From Impatiens glandulifera (taxonomy: Eukaryota; Streptophyta; Magnoliopsida; Ericales; Balsaminaceae), in contig NC_061862.1 of the NCBI RefSeq assembly GCF_907164915.1, positions 86,042,846-86,106,845 on the forward strand: 64,000 bases of DNA, in the 5' to 3' direction. The notes under the pieces are model-generated. The model was not told the DNA's origin. It saw nothing but the letters and a program-made list of their open reading frames with translations, and did not search any database. Made by a program: the position numbers and the translations under genes. Of this stretch, positions 34,301 to 47,745 are shown one piece after another. How positions within the stretch are numbered: position 1 is the stretch's first letter; every line of letters begins with the position of its first letter.

Positions 34301-36542
34301 AAAGCTAGCATGGACATCTTATTTTAATAAATTTCAATCATAGGTTCATTCTGTTAGCACAATCCCACTTCATAAGTAGTACTCTGTGTGAACTGAATAT
34401 GTGACATTTACTCTCTTAAGCAAAATGTTTTCCACTTAAAATTAGAGTTGGGTTATAAAGAACCCAAATTTTTATTATCTTAGCTTTCCAAAGTTGATAA
34501 TCAGATCATATCATTTTCCTAAAGACCCTTGCATTTTTTTCACTTCAAATCTCATAGATGATTGAGTTTAAAAATAAATACTTATAGAAAAATTATCACC
34601 CACGGTCTTGTTGGATGATATAGTACTTGATGACTCTATGTTATAAGAGTTTTGAACTAAGAGACTGATGTATATGTTCCATTTCCACTCAAAAACACTT
34701 TGATTGAAGTAGGGGTTATGTCAGTAAAATGTTGTGGTAACTTCCTCGGGTGGCATTCCAAAACAGTCTTCTTTTTTTTTCTCTTATTTTATTCTTGCAT
34801 TGGATTGAGAATTTGAGATCATGCTTTGTTTTGTACATTTCACCTTAACATTGATAAAGGTATTGCTTCAATTGAAGCCAAGAGGAAATTTGTGGCCCCT
34901 AGGAATATGGATAGGCATCAAAATCACATAGTTTCTACTAAAGACATTGTAAGTTCTCCTAATCCTTCATGTTATAGTTCTTATAAGTCTTGTAAATTGT
35001 AATCCATTGCCTTTTCATCTTACACATCTTTGTTTCTTAATATAGGTACATAATCCAATGCCAGGTAAACATGTTTTCATGAAAGAAACTGGATAAAACA
35101 TGAGTAGATTTAATATGAATATATATTGACAGAAAATCTCGACAACAAGAGAACTCGAACACATTTCATACATAAACCTTGCACGACAATATTACATAAC
35201 ACAACAGAAATGGAGTCTGAACGAGAAGCGATCCTCGTTGAAGATGATGGCAAAGTAGTGACCTTGAATAATGCTGCAACTGAAAGTAAGATTAGATCAA
35301 AGTGTAGGAAGCCTGTGATAAGGAGTTCTTACTTTCCGCATTCGTCGAAAAAGGAAACTGATTCGATGTTTGTTAACAAAGAAGTAAAGGAAATCATTGC
35401 AACTTGTCAGCATGTCAGTCCTATACCGGAGAATGTCTTTTATGGAGACAACTCTTTAACAAGAACCGAAACCAAAACCCCCACAAAGAGGAAGCCTCCT
35501 CCACCTCAAGAAATAGTTCAATTGGTGACTTTCTTTTTCTTAATCTTCTTTTTAGGCACATTTAATGCGTAACTAGTATGGTCTAGTACTTCCATAGAGT
35601 AATCTATTTCATTTACTATAGGAAAACTTGGCGAACAAGCGAAGTCGAAATGATGCTCCTCCCATTGATGAACCCATTGATGAAGGTAACAAGAAACTTT
35701 TACTACTCCATTACCATTAATTATAGCCCATTTTTGAAAACACTCTCAGGATATGGATCTAGATATAGAAATTGCTACTATAATTTTTAATCTAGTTTGA
35801 AAATGAAACTTAGTTAGACAAATATTCAAAAATTTTGTGACGGTTTCACACCTAGAACTGGATCCATATAGAAAAGGTGTTTGGAAATGTACATTCATTG
35901 AATGAGTTTCTTGAATCCATATTGAGGCCACTTTTGGAAACACTATTTGGATATGGATTCAGTTATAGAGGAGTTGTTCCTAGATTTTCTAATTTGTGTC
36001 TAATTAAAGTTCTGTTTTGTTTTCAAATGTGATTTCATCTAGATCCACATTCATGTGAGATACTTTACAAAAGAAATGTTTTCACTTTTCAAATAAATTT
36101 ATTGACGAATCTCATTTATATTGATTGAATTCTCGAGTGTTTGAAAACTCATTGATGAATGTACATTTGGAAACACTTTCTAAAATTTTGAATATTTGGC
36201 TAGTTAAGTTTTGTTTCCAAATGTGGATTCACATGCATATGAGAAAAAAAGTGTGTTTAAATAAATTTATTGACGAATTCTCATATGTATGAATTGAATT
36301 CACGTGTGTTTGGAAATTCATGGATGAATGTACATATTCTTTCTTCAGCTCCGACGGAGAAATATGGAGGAGAGAAATTCGGTTGCAATATTTCGCATCT
36401 AGAAAATTATTCGGATATAGCGGAGAAATCAATGGAGAAGTTTGTATCGATAATGTCATCGTTCAAATACTCTCCTGGCTCCCGAGCCAGTGGCCTTCGC
36501 GCCCCTCTAAGAGATGCGCACAAGTCTCCCATGAGAAGGTAA
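31399..36542 (+). CDS. EXO1: Exonuclease 1, complete 13-exon gene
   Basis: Exons: 31399-31559, 31901-32020, 32561-32684, 32766-32903, 33009-33218, 33508-33680, 33782-33854, 33956-34079, 34860-34948, 35046-35064, 35133-35524, 35622-35685, 36349-36542. All phases agree, giving 626 residues. EXO1 is a RAD2/FEN-family 5'-3' exonuclease and flap nuclease acting in mismatch repair, end resection and meiotic recombination in the nucleus. XPG-N is at the start (MGIQGLLPLLKSI, VAIDTYSWLHKGALSC). XPG-I has the metal ligands in VAPYEADAQM and VITEDSDLIAFG. The helix-hairpin-helix has CILSGCDYLQSLPGMGLKKA. Residues from about 330 on are the variable tail, ending in SGSRASGLRAPL near the stop, as in plant EXO1. 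It is shorter than Arabidopsis EXO1 (735 residues), mainly in the tail. Introns 6 and 8 have minor-class features. Confidence 0.93.
33681..33781 (+). other. AT-AC minor-class (U12) intron 6 of EXO1
   Basis: The intron starts ATATCCTT (33681-33688), the U12 AT-type donor consensus, and ends AC (33780-33781). CCTTAAC at 33766-33772 matches the U12 branch core, with the branch A ten bases before exon 7. Using these borders joins GGC-CC|A to give the conserved GPSMPQDIA; no GT-AG pair does so. Confidence 0.85.
34080..34859 (+). other. Probable GT-AG U12-type intron 8 of EXO1
   Basis: The donor GTATCCCA (34080-34087) shares the RTATCC core. CCTTAAC at 34843-34849 is a perfect branch core 11 bases before the exon, and there is no polypyrimidine tract. 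The splice gives KYFC-IASIEAKRKF, as expected for EXO1. The donor differs from consensus at its last positions, so this is less certain than intron 6. Confidence 0.55.
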
Positions 36543-38167
36543 ATGAGTTTGAACTTGTGATATCTTATTCTCCATAAATAACCATGGGCAATGGAAGTCC
36601 AATTTTGAATTTTTCTTAAGCAAAAAAGCTTGTAAAATTTGGAGGATTTGATGAACAAAATTCATGTATGTATCCAAAGGAAAGGATTATTAATGTTGAG
36701 ACTTAACATCAGTCGGTCATTCAATAATGATTATAATGATAAAAGAATAGTTTCTTAAAAATTCCAATAATTATAAAAATTAGATCATTTCAATTTTGAA
36801 TGAATAGTATGGTTTTGGTGGATGAGTACTATTATTGTTGTTTGTGGGATGAGTTGTAAATGAATAATTAATTAAGATTGGTGGATAAGTTTTTGTCGTT
36901 TTTTTCAAATATCATAGACACTTCCGTACGTGATGGTTCATTTTGTTTCTTTTTTGTCATTTAGTTACTTGATCAATTCTTTATTTACTTTCTTATCCAA
37001 ATGAACATGTGAAATGTAAAATGATTAATTCCATTTGTCATCTTTCATTGTTCCATCACGTAACTCTTTAAAACATCGCAATATAAAATGTTTGACTTTA
37101 TCTTTATCTAGATTATTTTTGTGTGTTGTAATATCATTATTTTTTTTTTTTTAAAGAAAGATCATATTAATATAATATGATATGAATTTGAGAGATTAAT
37201 AATGAAAATATAAGAAAAATTGTTTACCATAAAATAATTAGGATAAAGGGTTCATCGACTCAATCCGACTGAGCTTGCGGTTTTTATCTAAACATCTCAA
37301 CAATCGATCATGATTGACTCATGTAAAAACCACTCAATACCAATCTTGTTTTAATGTCGGTTTCAAATCGCAGTCACTCATTTGCAATGCAAAACAAATG
37401 AGGTTTTGTCTCCACCTATTCAAAACATATTATATAACGATTAATCATAATGTACCATTTTTCATGCATATATCATTCGTAAGATCCATTCATACCTAAC
37501 ACCCCATCCAGAAAACGAGATTTTTGAAAAAAAATTAGAATCTCACAACTTCTCATGGGACAATCTTCGCAAATAATATGTAACAACGCCAACGTAAGAT
37601 ATCACGCGAAGAAACTCAACACCTTGCGCTCCACTAAGAGCAACATCCTTTTATGTAATGTTACATCTCTATCATTATGTCTTTTCATATACTTATTCGA
37701 CTCGCGAAATTATTCGAACATTGATATAACATGTCTTTGACCGAAACATTACAGATAGTGCTCGAGGCGAAAGTTGAGAATGACAAAACAAGATTTCTTA
37801 CACTACATCAAACATCGTCGTCTCAGAAGTTAATTGTAGCATACTGAGAATCTACATTGCCCACAAAAATACTTGCAGAAAGTATAGGTGCCTCTCCTAA
37901 CTCTATAACCAGCTGATCTTGTCCATATTATCTAATCATATCAGCCCCCATAATCAGTTAGGATCCAAAGAGGATATGCATCACCATTTTATGTATTTTA
38001 GTTCTTGTCTTGATTATATGTAATTGAGAAAGCTATACTACAACTGAATCGTAGTCATTTAAAGCATTTTTAGTCTGCACTCGTTTTATTAGTTATGAAT
38101 TAGTACAATTATTGCAAATGACAAATGTGACACCTAATTAAGTACTTTGTTAGGCTTTTAATTATAA

Positions 38168-38205
<38 letters not shown>

Positions 38206-38861
38206 ATAGTTAATAACTATTTATGAACATATGAAGTTATGAACAGGTAATAATAGGCCTTGTTTGGATAACACTGCCAAGAGATTGACATTGCAACCAC
38301 GTGGCTTCATTTGACTATATTTATAATTCTTTTATCTAATTAATTAAAATTTGAATATTCCTAAACTATTCTGTAGACTAAAACAATAATAATTAAATCC
38401 CTGTATTTATTATAATGTTATTTTTTCTAGTTTGATTTATTTGGATTCTTTTAAAGAATCCTTAGCGATTCTTTGGATTTAAAAATAGTATTAAGTAATA
38501 ATTAAACCACTTTTTGGTCTGGACTGGATTATAAAAATATATCAGAGGACACGTAGAAATTAGAAAGAGAAATGAAAGAATTTAGATTTGGACTTTTTAC
38601 AATAAAGATTTTTTAATAATTCCTGGTGTATAATATGAACCTAATTTATTTTATTTGCTGTGTAAAAAATCGTTTATTAAATTAATCTGAGTTTTGTCAA
38701 TTTTAGTATGTTTTTTTTTTTATGTATTATAAAAGGAAATCTTCAAGACGTAAATATTGTCAAGTGAAGGTGATCATTAGTCTCTCTTTATTGAATCAGA
38801 TACCAAAACATATACAATTTTTCTTAGAATTCTTTATAATATTAATGTTATGTTATTTGAC

Positions 38862-38898
<37 letters not shown>

Positions 38899-39930
38899 TT
38901 TTTTTATCTAACAACACATATTTCTGATATCCCAATCATTTTTCTTTTTAAGAAATATTTCATCTTTTTTATTAATATAACAACCAAATAACATCCTTTA
39001 AAAAAAAAAAACAATATATCATCATACAACAATGAATGAGCCAAGACTCATATATATCACCAAAAAAAAAAGTAATAATATGAATGAGACAACTCATTCA
39101 CAATAATACTGAGAGATTCTGTCAATTTATAATATTTTGAAAAAAAAGGTCAGGTCCAATTTTTACAGTAAAAAAAATTCTTTGATTTGTTTGAATTAAG
39201 TTTATTTGAATAAAAGTAATCTTGAAGAAGATCAGGACATAGATCAAATGGACAGAGTTCTCTTATTTTTGGTATGCAAAAAAATAACTATTTATAATAA
39301 TTTTGAGGAGATAATAATTTTTTTTAGTAAAAAGATTTAAATGATATTAATATATATAAATAAAAAATAATTTAATATTTTATTTAATGAATAGAATAAT
39401 GTAAAGTATATAAAAAAATGAAATAATTTTTTAATAATTTACCTTATTTAAAATTTTAAATAACCCATATTAAACTAGGCCTTACCATTACTATAAAGAA
39501 GGGTTGGTTTAGATTTAAGTTATTTAAAAAATAATAATTTTAACTAGACGAAGATATAATTTTTTTTAATATCTTAATTAATAAATTAAATAATGAAATA
39601 AATTAGAAGAGTAGTGAAATTATATTTCATTATGAACAACCACTTTTAATTTACTAAACACACAATAAAAATAAATAAATTAAGTTTGTCACTTTAAAAT
39701 AAAATAAAATACTAAACACACATTTCCATCATTACCTAAATTAAAACAATAACAAATTTTGTTTGAGCCAGAATTACACTAAATAGCCAACATTTACAAT
39801 AATTAATAAAAGACAGAACTGCCCCTCAAAAATCTTTCATTTGATTGGAACATTGACATTCCAAAATACAAACCAATAACAATAGGTAAAGTACGATTAA
39901 ATTGAAATCAAACTAAACCTTAATTATCTG
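36543..39930. other. AT-rich intergenic region between EXO1 and S40
   Basis: No gene recognised. 37250-37960 is less AT-rich and has scattered CTTCGC/GCGAAG words but no full palindrome and no gene that I can support. AT microsatellites occur at about 38172-38200 and 38864-38894. Confidence 0.5.
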
Positions 39931-40329
39931 TCACGTTTCCAAGAAACCTGTCATTTTGAGGATTGTATTTCTAACATGTCTCAACTCTCTTCCTTTAAGT
40001 GTTCTTCCATAACCGCTGCAAACAGAGAACGCCATTTTCTCCGAACTAACAACTCTTTGTCCGATTATCAAATGCGGCGGCACAATCTCGCCGCCGCCGT
40101 CGATTTCATCTTCCCTTGCCGGAAAATTAGTCGGCCATGAGCAATTCTGCCGTACAGACGTCTCTGGGATTCTCACCGGAAAAGAATTAAACTTTCTTGG
40201 AATTTTCACCGGAGCAGCAGGATCCTTGATAATCTGGATTCGGATGTCAACTTCATTTTGGATATCGTCTTTTTCATGTAGTGGGTATTCGGAGAAAATG
40301 ATTTCTGATTCAAGAAATTCTTCTTCCAT
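39931..40329 (-). CDS. S40-family senescence regulator, single exon
   Basis: A 132-residue intronless protein. The C-terminal half is diagnostic for the plant S40 (DUF584) family: IVPPHLIIGQRV, KMAFSVCSGYGRTLKGREL and RHVRNTILKMTGFLE at the C-terminus. Family knowledge: S40 proteins are small, nuclear or cytoplasmic, and often induced by senescence, dark and stress; biochemical function is unknown. The N-terminal half is acidic (MEEEFLESEIIF) and variable, as usual. The minus-strand ATG is preceded about 90-100 bp upstream by TTATAAATTC, a likely TATA box. The length fits the family's shorter members. No lesions seen. Confidence 0.92.
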   Translation of the reverse strand: MEEEFLESEIIFSEYPLHEKDDIQNEVDIRIQIIKDPAAPVKIPRKFNSFPVRIPETSVRQNCSWPTNFPAREDEIDGGGEIVPPHLIIGQRVVSSEKMAFSVCSGYGRTLKGRELRHVRNTILKMTGFLET

Positions 40330-40409
40330 GAAAGAAAGAAGGTAGAGTGATCAAAATATGAACAGATCTTAGAGAGAGAAATTGTCAAATTGAAGAATAT
40401 AAGGAAGGG

Positions 40410-40435
40410 GAAAGGAGAATTTATAAGAAAGCTTA
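40410..40435 (-). promoter_or_regulatory. Likely TATA box of the S40 gene
   Basis: On the minus strand the sequence reads CTTATAAATTCTCC, about 90 bp upstream of the S40 start. The position fits a short 5' leader. This is a motif call only. Confidence 0.4.
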
Positions 40436-40891
40436 TAAGGGAAGTGATTGATTGATTGAATGAATGAATGAATGATAAGTGGGGCCAGGAATCTCACATT
40501 TTATTTATTTATTTTCTTTTCAAAATTATTTGAAATGTAAATTTATCTTTTATATACATTTTTGTCTTTAAGTTTAAGAAATAAGTTATTATTTTTAGAA
40601 GTATGTTTCTAAGAAACAATAAATCAAATAAAAAATAGAAGTCATATTGGGTCATGTTAGTTTCTTAGGTTAAAAAAAAAGAAAATTGATTATCAATATA
40701 ATTTAAAAATAAAATTTAAATTTCAAAACTAAGAAAATATTATTTTAAATTCCAATATCAATAAACTAGAATAATATATATATATTTTAAATAAGTATAA
40801 TTTTTTTTTAATTAATATATAATTCTATTTTAAAAAAATTTGATATGTAATAAATTTCTTGCTACTAATGAGGTTAATTTTCGGATTCATA

Positions 40892-43800
40892 TCTATATAT
40901 ATATAATGACGCTTAATTTAAAATGTTGGAGGTGGGTATCACGCTCTTTCCAAAATGATTCTCATCATCATCATAGTATTTTCTCTTTCTTAGATATATA
41001 TATATTTCTCTCTCTTCATTTATCTTTATTGATTAATTGTTTTTCTATCCCTTACCATATATATATTCACACTAATAATATATAAAAAATATATTTTTTC
41101 ATCAATTCTATTAACCAAGTTTCTTAATTAATTATTCTATGTCGGTTACTCTTTTTATATATATATATATTAATATTTTTTATTAATTATTTTAAAAATA
41201 AACCTAATTAATTCTCTTCTAAAATATTATATATATTAATCATGCTCTCTCCAAAATGATTCATATCATCATCATAGGTATTTTCTCTTTCTTATATATA
41301 TTTATTTCTCTCTTCTTTGTTCTTAGCAAAAATCAGAAATCGTCTCCCCTTAAGTCTTTATTTGTTATAGAGAGTTGTTGATTATACATATTCTATTTGT
41401 TATTGATGCAATGAATATTTTTTCTTGAGTTTTTGTTGACATAATGTTGTCATTTTCATAGGGAGAACGAGACTTTCAATTATTTCAAAGAAGATCTATA
41501 TTTGTGTAATGTGGTATGAACTCTTGAGCTCAAATCTAAACTTTTTATCATATATTTTTATTAGTTCTTGAAATAATTTTTCTTCTTTATTATGTTTCGT
41601 CTTTCCTTAAGTCTTACTTTATATATAATAATTCCCGATTTGTTTGGTTGGTTTCAAGTACTTTTAGTCATCACTTTAATAGGTTGATTTTTAATATTTC
41701 AATTGATGTTTTGATGAAGATAATGGGATCATTGGATTCAAGGCGATAATGGTGCAATCATGGTTATACAAAGTTGTTTTTGGTGATAATCGTGTTATCA
41801 TGCCTGGAGGTGTGAGCATTGATAAGTTAGAAATTTAGATCATTTTATCATAAATATCGTTTGTAAAAAGATTTTTTAATTTTTCTATTACATTAATTCC
41901 TGATTTTGTATATCTAATTACCTTAATTTAAAATGTTGGAGGTGTGCATTAAGCTCTCTAAAAAATGATTCATCATCATAGTATTTTCTCTTTCTTAGAT
42001 ATATATATTTCTCTCTTCATTTATCTTTATTGATTAATTGTTTTTCTATCCCTTACCATATATATATTCACACTAATAATATATATTTTCTCTTTCTTAG
42101 ATATATTTATTTCTCTCTCTTCTTTGTTTTTAGCAGGAAATCAGTAATCGTCTTCCTTAGGTCTTTATTTGTTATAGAGAGTTGTTGATTATACATATTC
42201 TGAAAGGTATTTATTTGTTATTGATGCAATGAATATTTTTTTCTTGAGTTTTTGTTGACGTAATGTTGTCATTTTCATAGGGAGAACGAGACTTTCAATT
42301 ATTTCAAAGAAGATCTATATTTGTGTAATGTGGTATGAACTCTTGAGCTCAAGTCTAAACTTCTTATCATATATTTTTATTAGTTCTTGATATATAACTT
42401 TTCTTTTTTATTATGTTTCGTCTCTCCTTAAGTCTTACTTTATATATAATAATTCCCGATTTGTTTGGTTGGTTTCAAGTACTTTTAGTCATCACTTTAA
42501 TAGGTTGATTTTTAATATTTCAATTGATGTTTTGATGGAGATAATGGTTCATTGGATTCCAGGCGATAATGGTGCTATCATGGTTATGCAAAGTTGTTTT
42601 GGTGATAATCGTGTTATCATGCCTGGAGGTGTGAGCATTGGTAAGTTAGAAATTTGGATCATTTTATCATAAAATTCATTTGTAAAAAGATTTTTTAATT
42701 TTTTTATTACATTAATTCCTAATTTTGTTTGGTTTATTTCAGGTACTTTCAGCCATTTTAGATCAATATACTTCTGGATGCAAGCTATTGTACTTCTAAA
42801 TGTTTGTTTACTTAAAATACTTTAATTTTGAAATAATTGTGTTTAGCTCTATATTTGTATCTTCATATGTATACACTAACTTGGAATAATTGAAGATCAA
42901 ATATTTTGTTTAATACTCTTAATTTTAATGAAATAATAATTTGTTTTATGAATTTAATTTTATTCTGTAACTTCTATTTTTATGGTATAATAAAAATAAA
43001 CTCAATAAATTTAACATACCATCTATATATATTAATATTTTTTTATTAAATATTTCATTTAAATAATTTGATTGTTTATAAATAAATTCAAATAAAATAA
43101 ACCCTTCTCATCTAAAAAGTCATATATAATTATTGAGATTTGCATTAAATATTAATATTAATTATGAAAACTATTTAGGAGATTTAAATTGTAAAAAAAT
43201 ATACTTACATTGAAAATAAAATTAACGGATAATAAATATTATTACAACCTTCAATTCATATATGTTAATTAACATCAAATAAAACAAACCCTTTAAGTTC
43301 TATTTTGAGATTTGCATTAAATATTAATATTAATTATGAAAACTATTTAGGAGATTTAAATTGTAAAAACATATACTCACATTATTATAATCTTACATCC
43401 ATAAAATAAATCATTCAGTTTCATTCTAATTTATAACTAATTAATGGAAATAAAATTAACGAATATTAAATATTATTACAACCTTAAATTCATATATATT
43501 AATAATTTATCCAAATAATTAACATAAAATAAAACAAATTAATACAACAAAAAAATGAGTTTCATCTTACAAAATTTTAGACAAATTGTTAGGTGGTATA
43601 AGTAAATTCATAAATAAATAATGAACTTTTTTATTATTATTATTATTATTATTAACTTTATTATTATTATGTTTTGACATATTTTAACTTTAATGTTATA
43701 TTGCTGGTTGTTCATTATCTACATTATTTTGGTATTTATATATGTATTTGTCTTTACATTTGATAATAAACTTATTTATTTTTCTTGTCACTATTCTATA

Positions 43801-44548
43801 TTTTGGTGATTTGAAATTGAAATAATAAGATGTTTATTAAGAATGTTACCAAACTCTTAGCCTTTTGATATTATACTTTTTATTCTCTATTACTTTTTCA
43901 TCTATTCCATTTAAAATGAAATTATCTGCAAGAACATAAAAAGAGAAATTTCGAACATCAATTTTATTGTTTGAATGTGTAGATCCACTAAATCCTTATC
44001 GGATGATGATTTCAATCGTATTTATTGATCTCTGTAATTTAATTTGGATAAGTTTTGATTGAATCGACACTATGAATAAGAGTTTTGTTTGATATTTATA
44101 GTCTCGAATTTGTAGGACTTTTAAATGATATTTATAGTCATAAATTTTGAGAAATTAGAACTTATGATTCCTTGTGTTGTGTTCAATTACGATCCTTACA
44201 ACCTTAAAAAATGTAGTAAAAAATATTGTCCAATTATCGATATTCATTCTACTTATTATTTCATCGTATATTTTTTTTTTATGTTTACATCTTAGACTAA
44301 TTATTATAATATCTATTTATATTAAAATCTCAAAAAATAACACAAAGAAATCCATTTGAATGGTGAATTTAAATAGCAACTACAAGTATACAAGTATTTA
44401 GTGGTTGTTCGCCGAAAGAAGATTTATTAAGACAAAAAAAAAACAGAAAATTTAATTTTTCTTTTATGATTTTTAATTTTTTTTCATGTTTTTTTAGTTA
44501 ATATATGTGTTAACTTACTTTCGTGCAAGTGCACGGACTTTTTGCTAG
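40892..44548 (+). mobile_element. Helitron-like element, non-autonomous
   Basis: The left end is A|TCTATATATATATAATGACG, with TC directly after a host A. The right end has the palindrome CGTGCAAGTGCACG (44522-44535), nine bases, then CTAG at 44545-44548 followed by host T. A TC start, a hairpin about ten bases before CTRR and insertion between A and T are the Helitron hallmarks. No Rep/helicase coding is seen. Inside, about 0.55-0.8 kb is duplicated in tandem (41330-41900 with 42137-42730) and a second head-like sequence (TTAATTTAAAATGTTGGAGG) recurs near 41925. The length of 3657 bp is plausible. Confidence 0.6.
41330..42730 (+). repeat. Tandem duplication inside the Helitron-like element
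   Basis: Segment 41330-41900 recurs at 42137-42730 at about 807 bp spacing, sharing GAGAGTTGTTGATTATACAT, GGGAGAACGAGACTTTCAAT and TGTTATCATGCCTGGAGGTG. A different spacing (about 1 kb) links 40905-41080 to 41923-42085, so more than one event or an internal deletion is involved. Confidence 0.8.
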
Positions 44549-47500
44549 TTGTTATTAAGTTGTTATATGAGTAAGGACTAAGGAGAAAGAAATATGAGCA
44601 CGTCAACAAAGTAGAACTACATGGTTAAGAGTCGAAGATAAAAACACTAATTTTTTTTATGGATTTCTAATGCACAATCAAGAAATAATATGATTAATTT
44701 AATCTCAATCAAAGAAAAAATTCATGATAGTGAACCAGAAATCTTTACGAGTATTGTCAAATTTTATAAAGGTTTATTTAAGGAGCCATTTACGGTCAAA
44801 CCTAAATTGAATGATATTAATTTTGATTTAATTATTACAATGCAAAAAGATATGTTGGAGGCTCGTTTTTCGTTGGAAGAGATTGATGAGGCCATTAAGG
44901 GGTGCGAAAGTGATAAAGCGCCGGGATGCGATGATTTTACTTTAGTTTTTTTAAGGAGTGAAATTTCCTTAAGACTGAAATTATGAGAGTAATTGATCAT
45001 TTTTATCGTTTTTCATCGTTTGACAATAGTTGTAACTTTATTTTTTATAACGTTGAGCTTCGTTTCTCCTTTGGACTACGACTAATCCCCACAAGTTAAA
45101 CACATAGCCCGTAAACACATCTAACAATTTCACAATGCGCAGAACTTGCCTCCTGACGTGCTCAAACCCAAGACCTTAGAGAGTCTGAGAATATCCACCT
45201 CTTGTTGCCGCCAGGCTAGGAGAGGGTATGTTAGAACTCTAATTTGATATGTCTAATTCGTAAAACTCCCGGAACTATTGATGTGAATAACTTTAGGCAT
45301 ATTAGTCTCATTTCGTCTTTTTTATAAGATTGTCGCAAAATGTTTGACCAACAAATTGCAAAGAGTGTTAAAGACAGTCATATCTAGTAATTATATATCG
45401 TTAATTAAATGTCATCAAATCTATGATGCCGTATTAATAGCTAATAAGTACATTGACTCAACTAATTCAAGATGTGACAAATGTGCTTTTATCAAGTTAA
45501 ACATCGAAAAATCTTATGACCACGTCAATTGAGAGTATTTTTTTTTATGTAATGGACATAATGGAAATGAGTGCCAAATAGATTAGTTGGATTATATTTT
45601 TCTCTTGACAACTAAGTTTTTTGTCACTATTAATGGAGTTCACAAGGATTTTTCAAAAACTCTTGAGAGATTAGATAGGGTGTTCCACTCTCTCCTTTCT
45701 TGTTTGTCATTGTTACGAAAGCCCTATAAAAAATTATGTCTTTCGTAAAAAACTTAGGACTCATCTATGGAATGAGTTACGGGTTAAGAAGATATTCTTT
45801 TTCCATATCACATTTACTTTTCGATAATTTCATGCTCTGCATGGTCTAGGCTACCTATATAAATTTTAAACACCTTCGGAATATGTATAGTTATTCGGTG
45901 CATGGTCCGGTCTCTGAGTTAATCTTAATAAGTCATACAACTTTTTTAGATTCTGTTTCTAAAACACGAAGGATGAGGTTGACAAATGTGTTATAATTTA
46001 GAATTGGTGGTCTTTCATCAACATATCTTGGTATACCATTGGGTGTTAAATTATGATGGTAGATTGCTTCCAAGCCACTGCACTAGATGTTAAAGTATCT
46101 TGTGACTCGATTATTAATAAAATAGAATGTAAATTTTCTAGATGGAAAAGTAAAATAATCTTGAAAGGAGGTCGAGTAATCCTCATTAAGAGTGTGTTAT
46201 CATCTATACCCACATATATGATGTATTTATTTATTCTTTCCAAGAGTGTGACAGTGCAAATAGAGAGAATACTGTGTAATTTTCTATAAGAATCTTCTAA
46301 CTCATCATTTTGTCATTTAGTTAGTTGGATAATATTAAATGTTTTAAAGATCAAATATGTTTGAATATTCAAGATCTTATTTCATTTAATAAAGCTCTTC
46401 TATCAAAATGGTGTAGTAGATTTACAACAAAACCGAATAGTCTTTGAGCATCGATGAACAAATGTAAATATTGTCATGATTGGTATGGTTGGTTGGTTCA
46501 CCAAAATGTCTAATTATCCAGCGAGGTGTAACATTTGGAGAATAATTTTTTTGGGGAAAATTGGAGAATAATTTATTCTATATAGAAAAGTTTTCGTCAA
46601 CAGTTTAGATTAACTGTGCGGGATATTTTTTCAGTTTTTGGGACGACATTTTATGTAGTGTCAAAAGTCTAGTCCCACAAAGTATCCTGATTTGCTTCTA
46701 TTGCTATATGTAGAAATGCCACAATTAATGATATTTTGATCATCGGTCTAATGATTTTGCTAACCGAATTAAATATAGAAGGAGATTAAACATTAGAGAA
46801 ATTTTGTCCCATAATAAAGTTTTACTTTTAGTAGGACGCAAACAAGTGTCTCGTCTGAACAAGACGTTATATGTTGATAATAAATGAATAGTTTCCATGT
46901 GGGGTATTGCTATAAATTATTCTCTAAAATGATTATATATAATTTTTGTTAGGAGAAACTTTATGAGTCAAAGATTTCATTCAAGATCTCGTTCTTTGGA
47001 TGGAGCGTTATGCACAATGAATTTTTTACGGATGATATGGGCATGAAAACAATTATATTATGGTTAGTCGTCGTATGTGTCACGAAGAGATTGAATCAAT
47101 AACTCACTTATTTTTGCATTGTCGAGATGTGACTAGTATATGAAGTCTTTTTTGAAGTATTACTATGATTATTGGGTGATGCATCACCCGAGTTTTTGAG
47201 TAGCTGCTGAGAAATTTGGATTGATCTGCCTAATATGAAATACATGCATATTTGAGTTACAATCCAAATTATTTTTTGGTGGACTATCTGGTTGGAGATA
47301 ATTCATCGACTTTCAATGTTCGTAGTCGTCAAATGCGGATCATTCATAATACTATTATTATGACGCCTTTTGAGATTCGTCCCGGAGAGCTAGTAGAGTC
47401 CGTCGGGGAGTTAATTGTTCTTCTCGAGATCTTACAAGCTTGATAACCTTTGAGTAATATTTTTTTTATGTCACGCTTTGTCGTTGTACTTAAACGATTT
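44549..47500 (+). pseudogene. Decayed LINE (L1/RTE-type) reverse transcriptase region
   Basis: Several frames together read as a plant LINE ORF2 from just before the RT domain to its end. Visible pieces are WLRVEDKNTNFFYGF (44615-44670); the pre-RT block EARFSLEEIDEAIKGC and SDKAPGCDDF (44845-44940); FRHISLISSFYKIVAK (45290-45335); LNIEKSYDHVN (about 45500); FSRWKSKIILKGGRVILIKS and LSSIPTYMM (46135-46220); and a C-terminal WWTIWL (47275-47300). Many stops and frameshifts show it is dead. About 190 bp at roughly 45045-45235 do not fit the protein and look like an insertion. Family knowledge: LINEs retrotranspose by target-primed reverse transcription. Confidence 0.8.
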
Positions 47501-47745
47501 TTATTATTTTTAATATACTAGACTTTTAAAAAATAAAAATGATAACAATTACAAAATATATTAATAAAATAATAATTATAATATTATTAGAGGTGAGAAA
47601 TCCAAACTCTTATTTTTTTTATTTGTCTCATATTCATACTAATTAAAGAATAAAAAATTAACATCTTTTAACATAATATTAATTAGACTAAATACAATAA
47701 ATGGTTAAATTTATTTATCCTTAGTAATAATTAATATGACAATTC

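Noticed and set aside
37250..37960. Extension of the GCGAA-N6-TTCGC palindrome family
   Set aside because: CTTCGC and GCGAAG words occur, but no complete palindrome was found.
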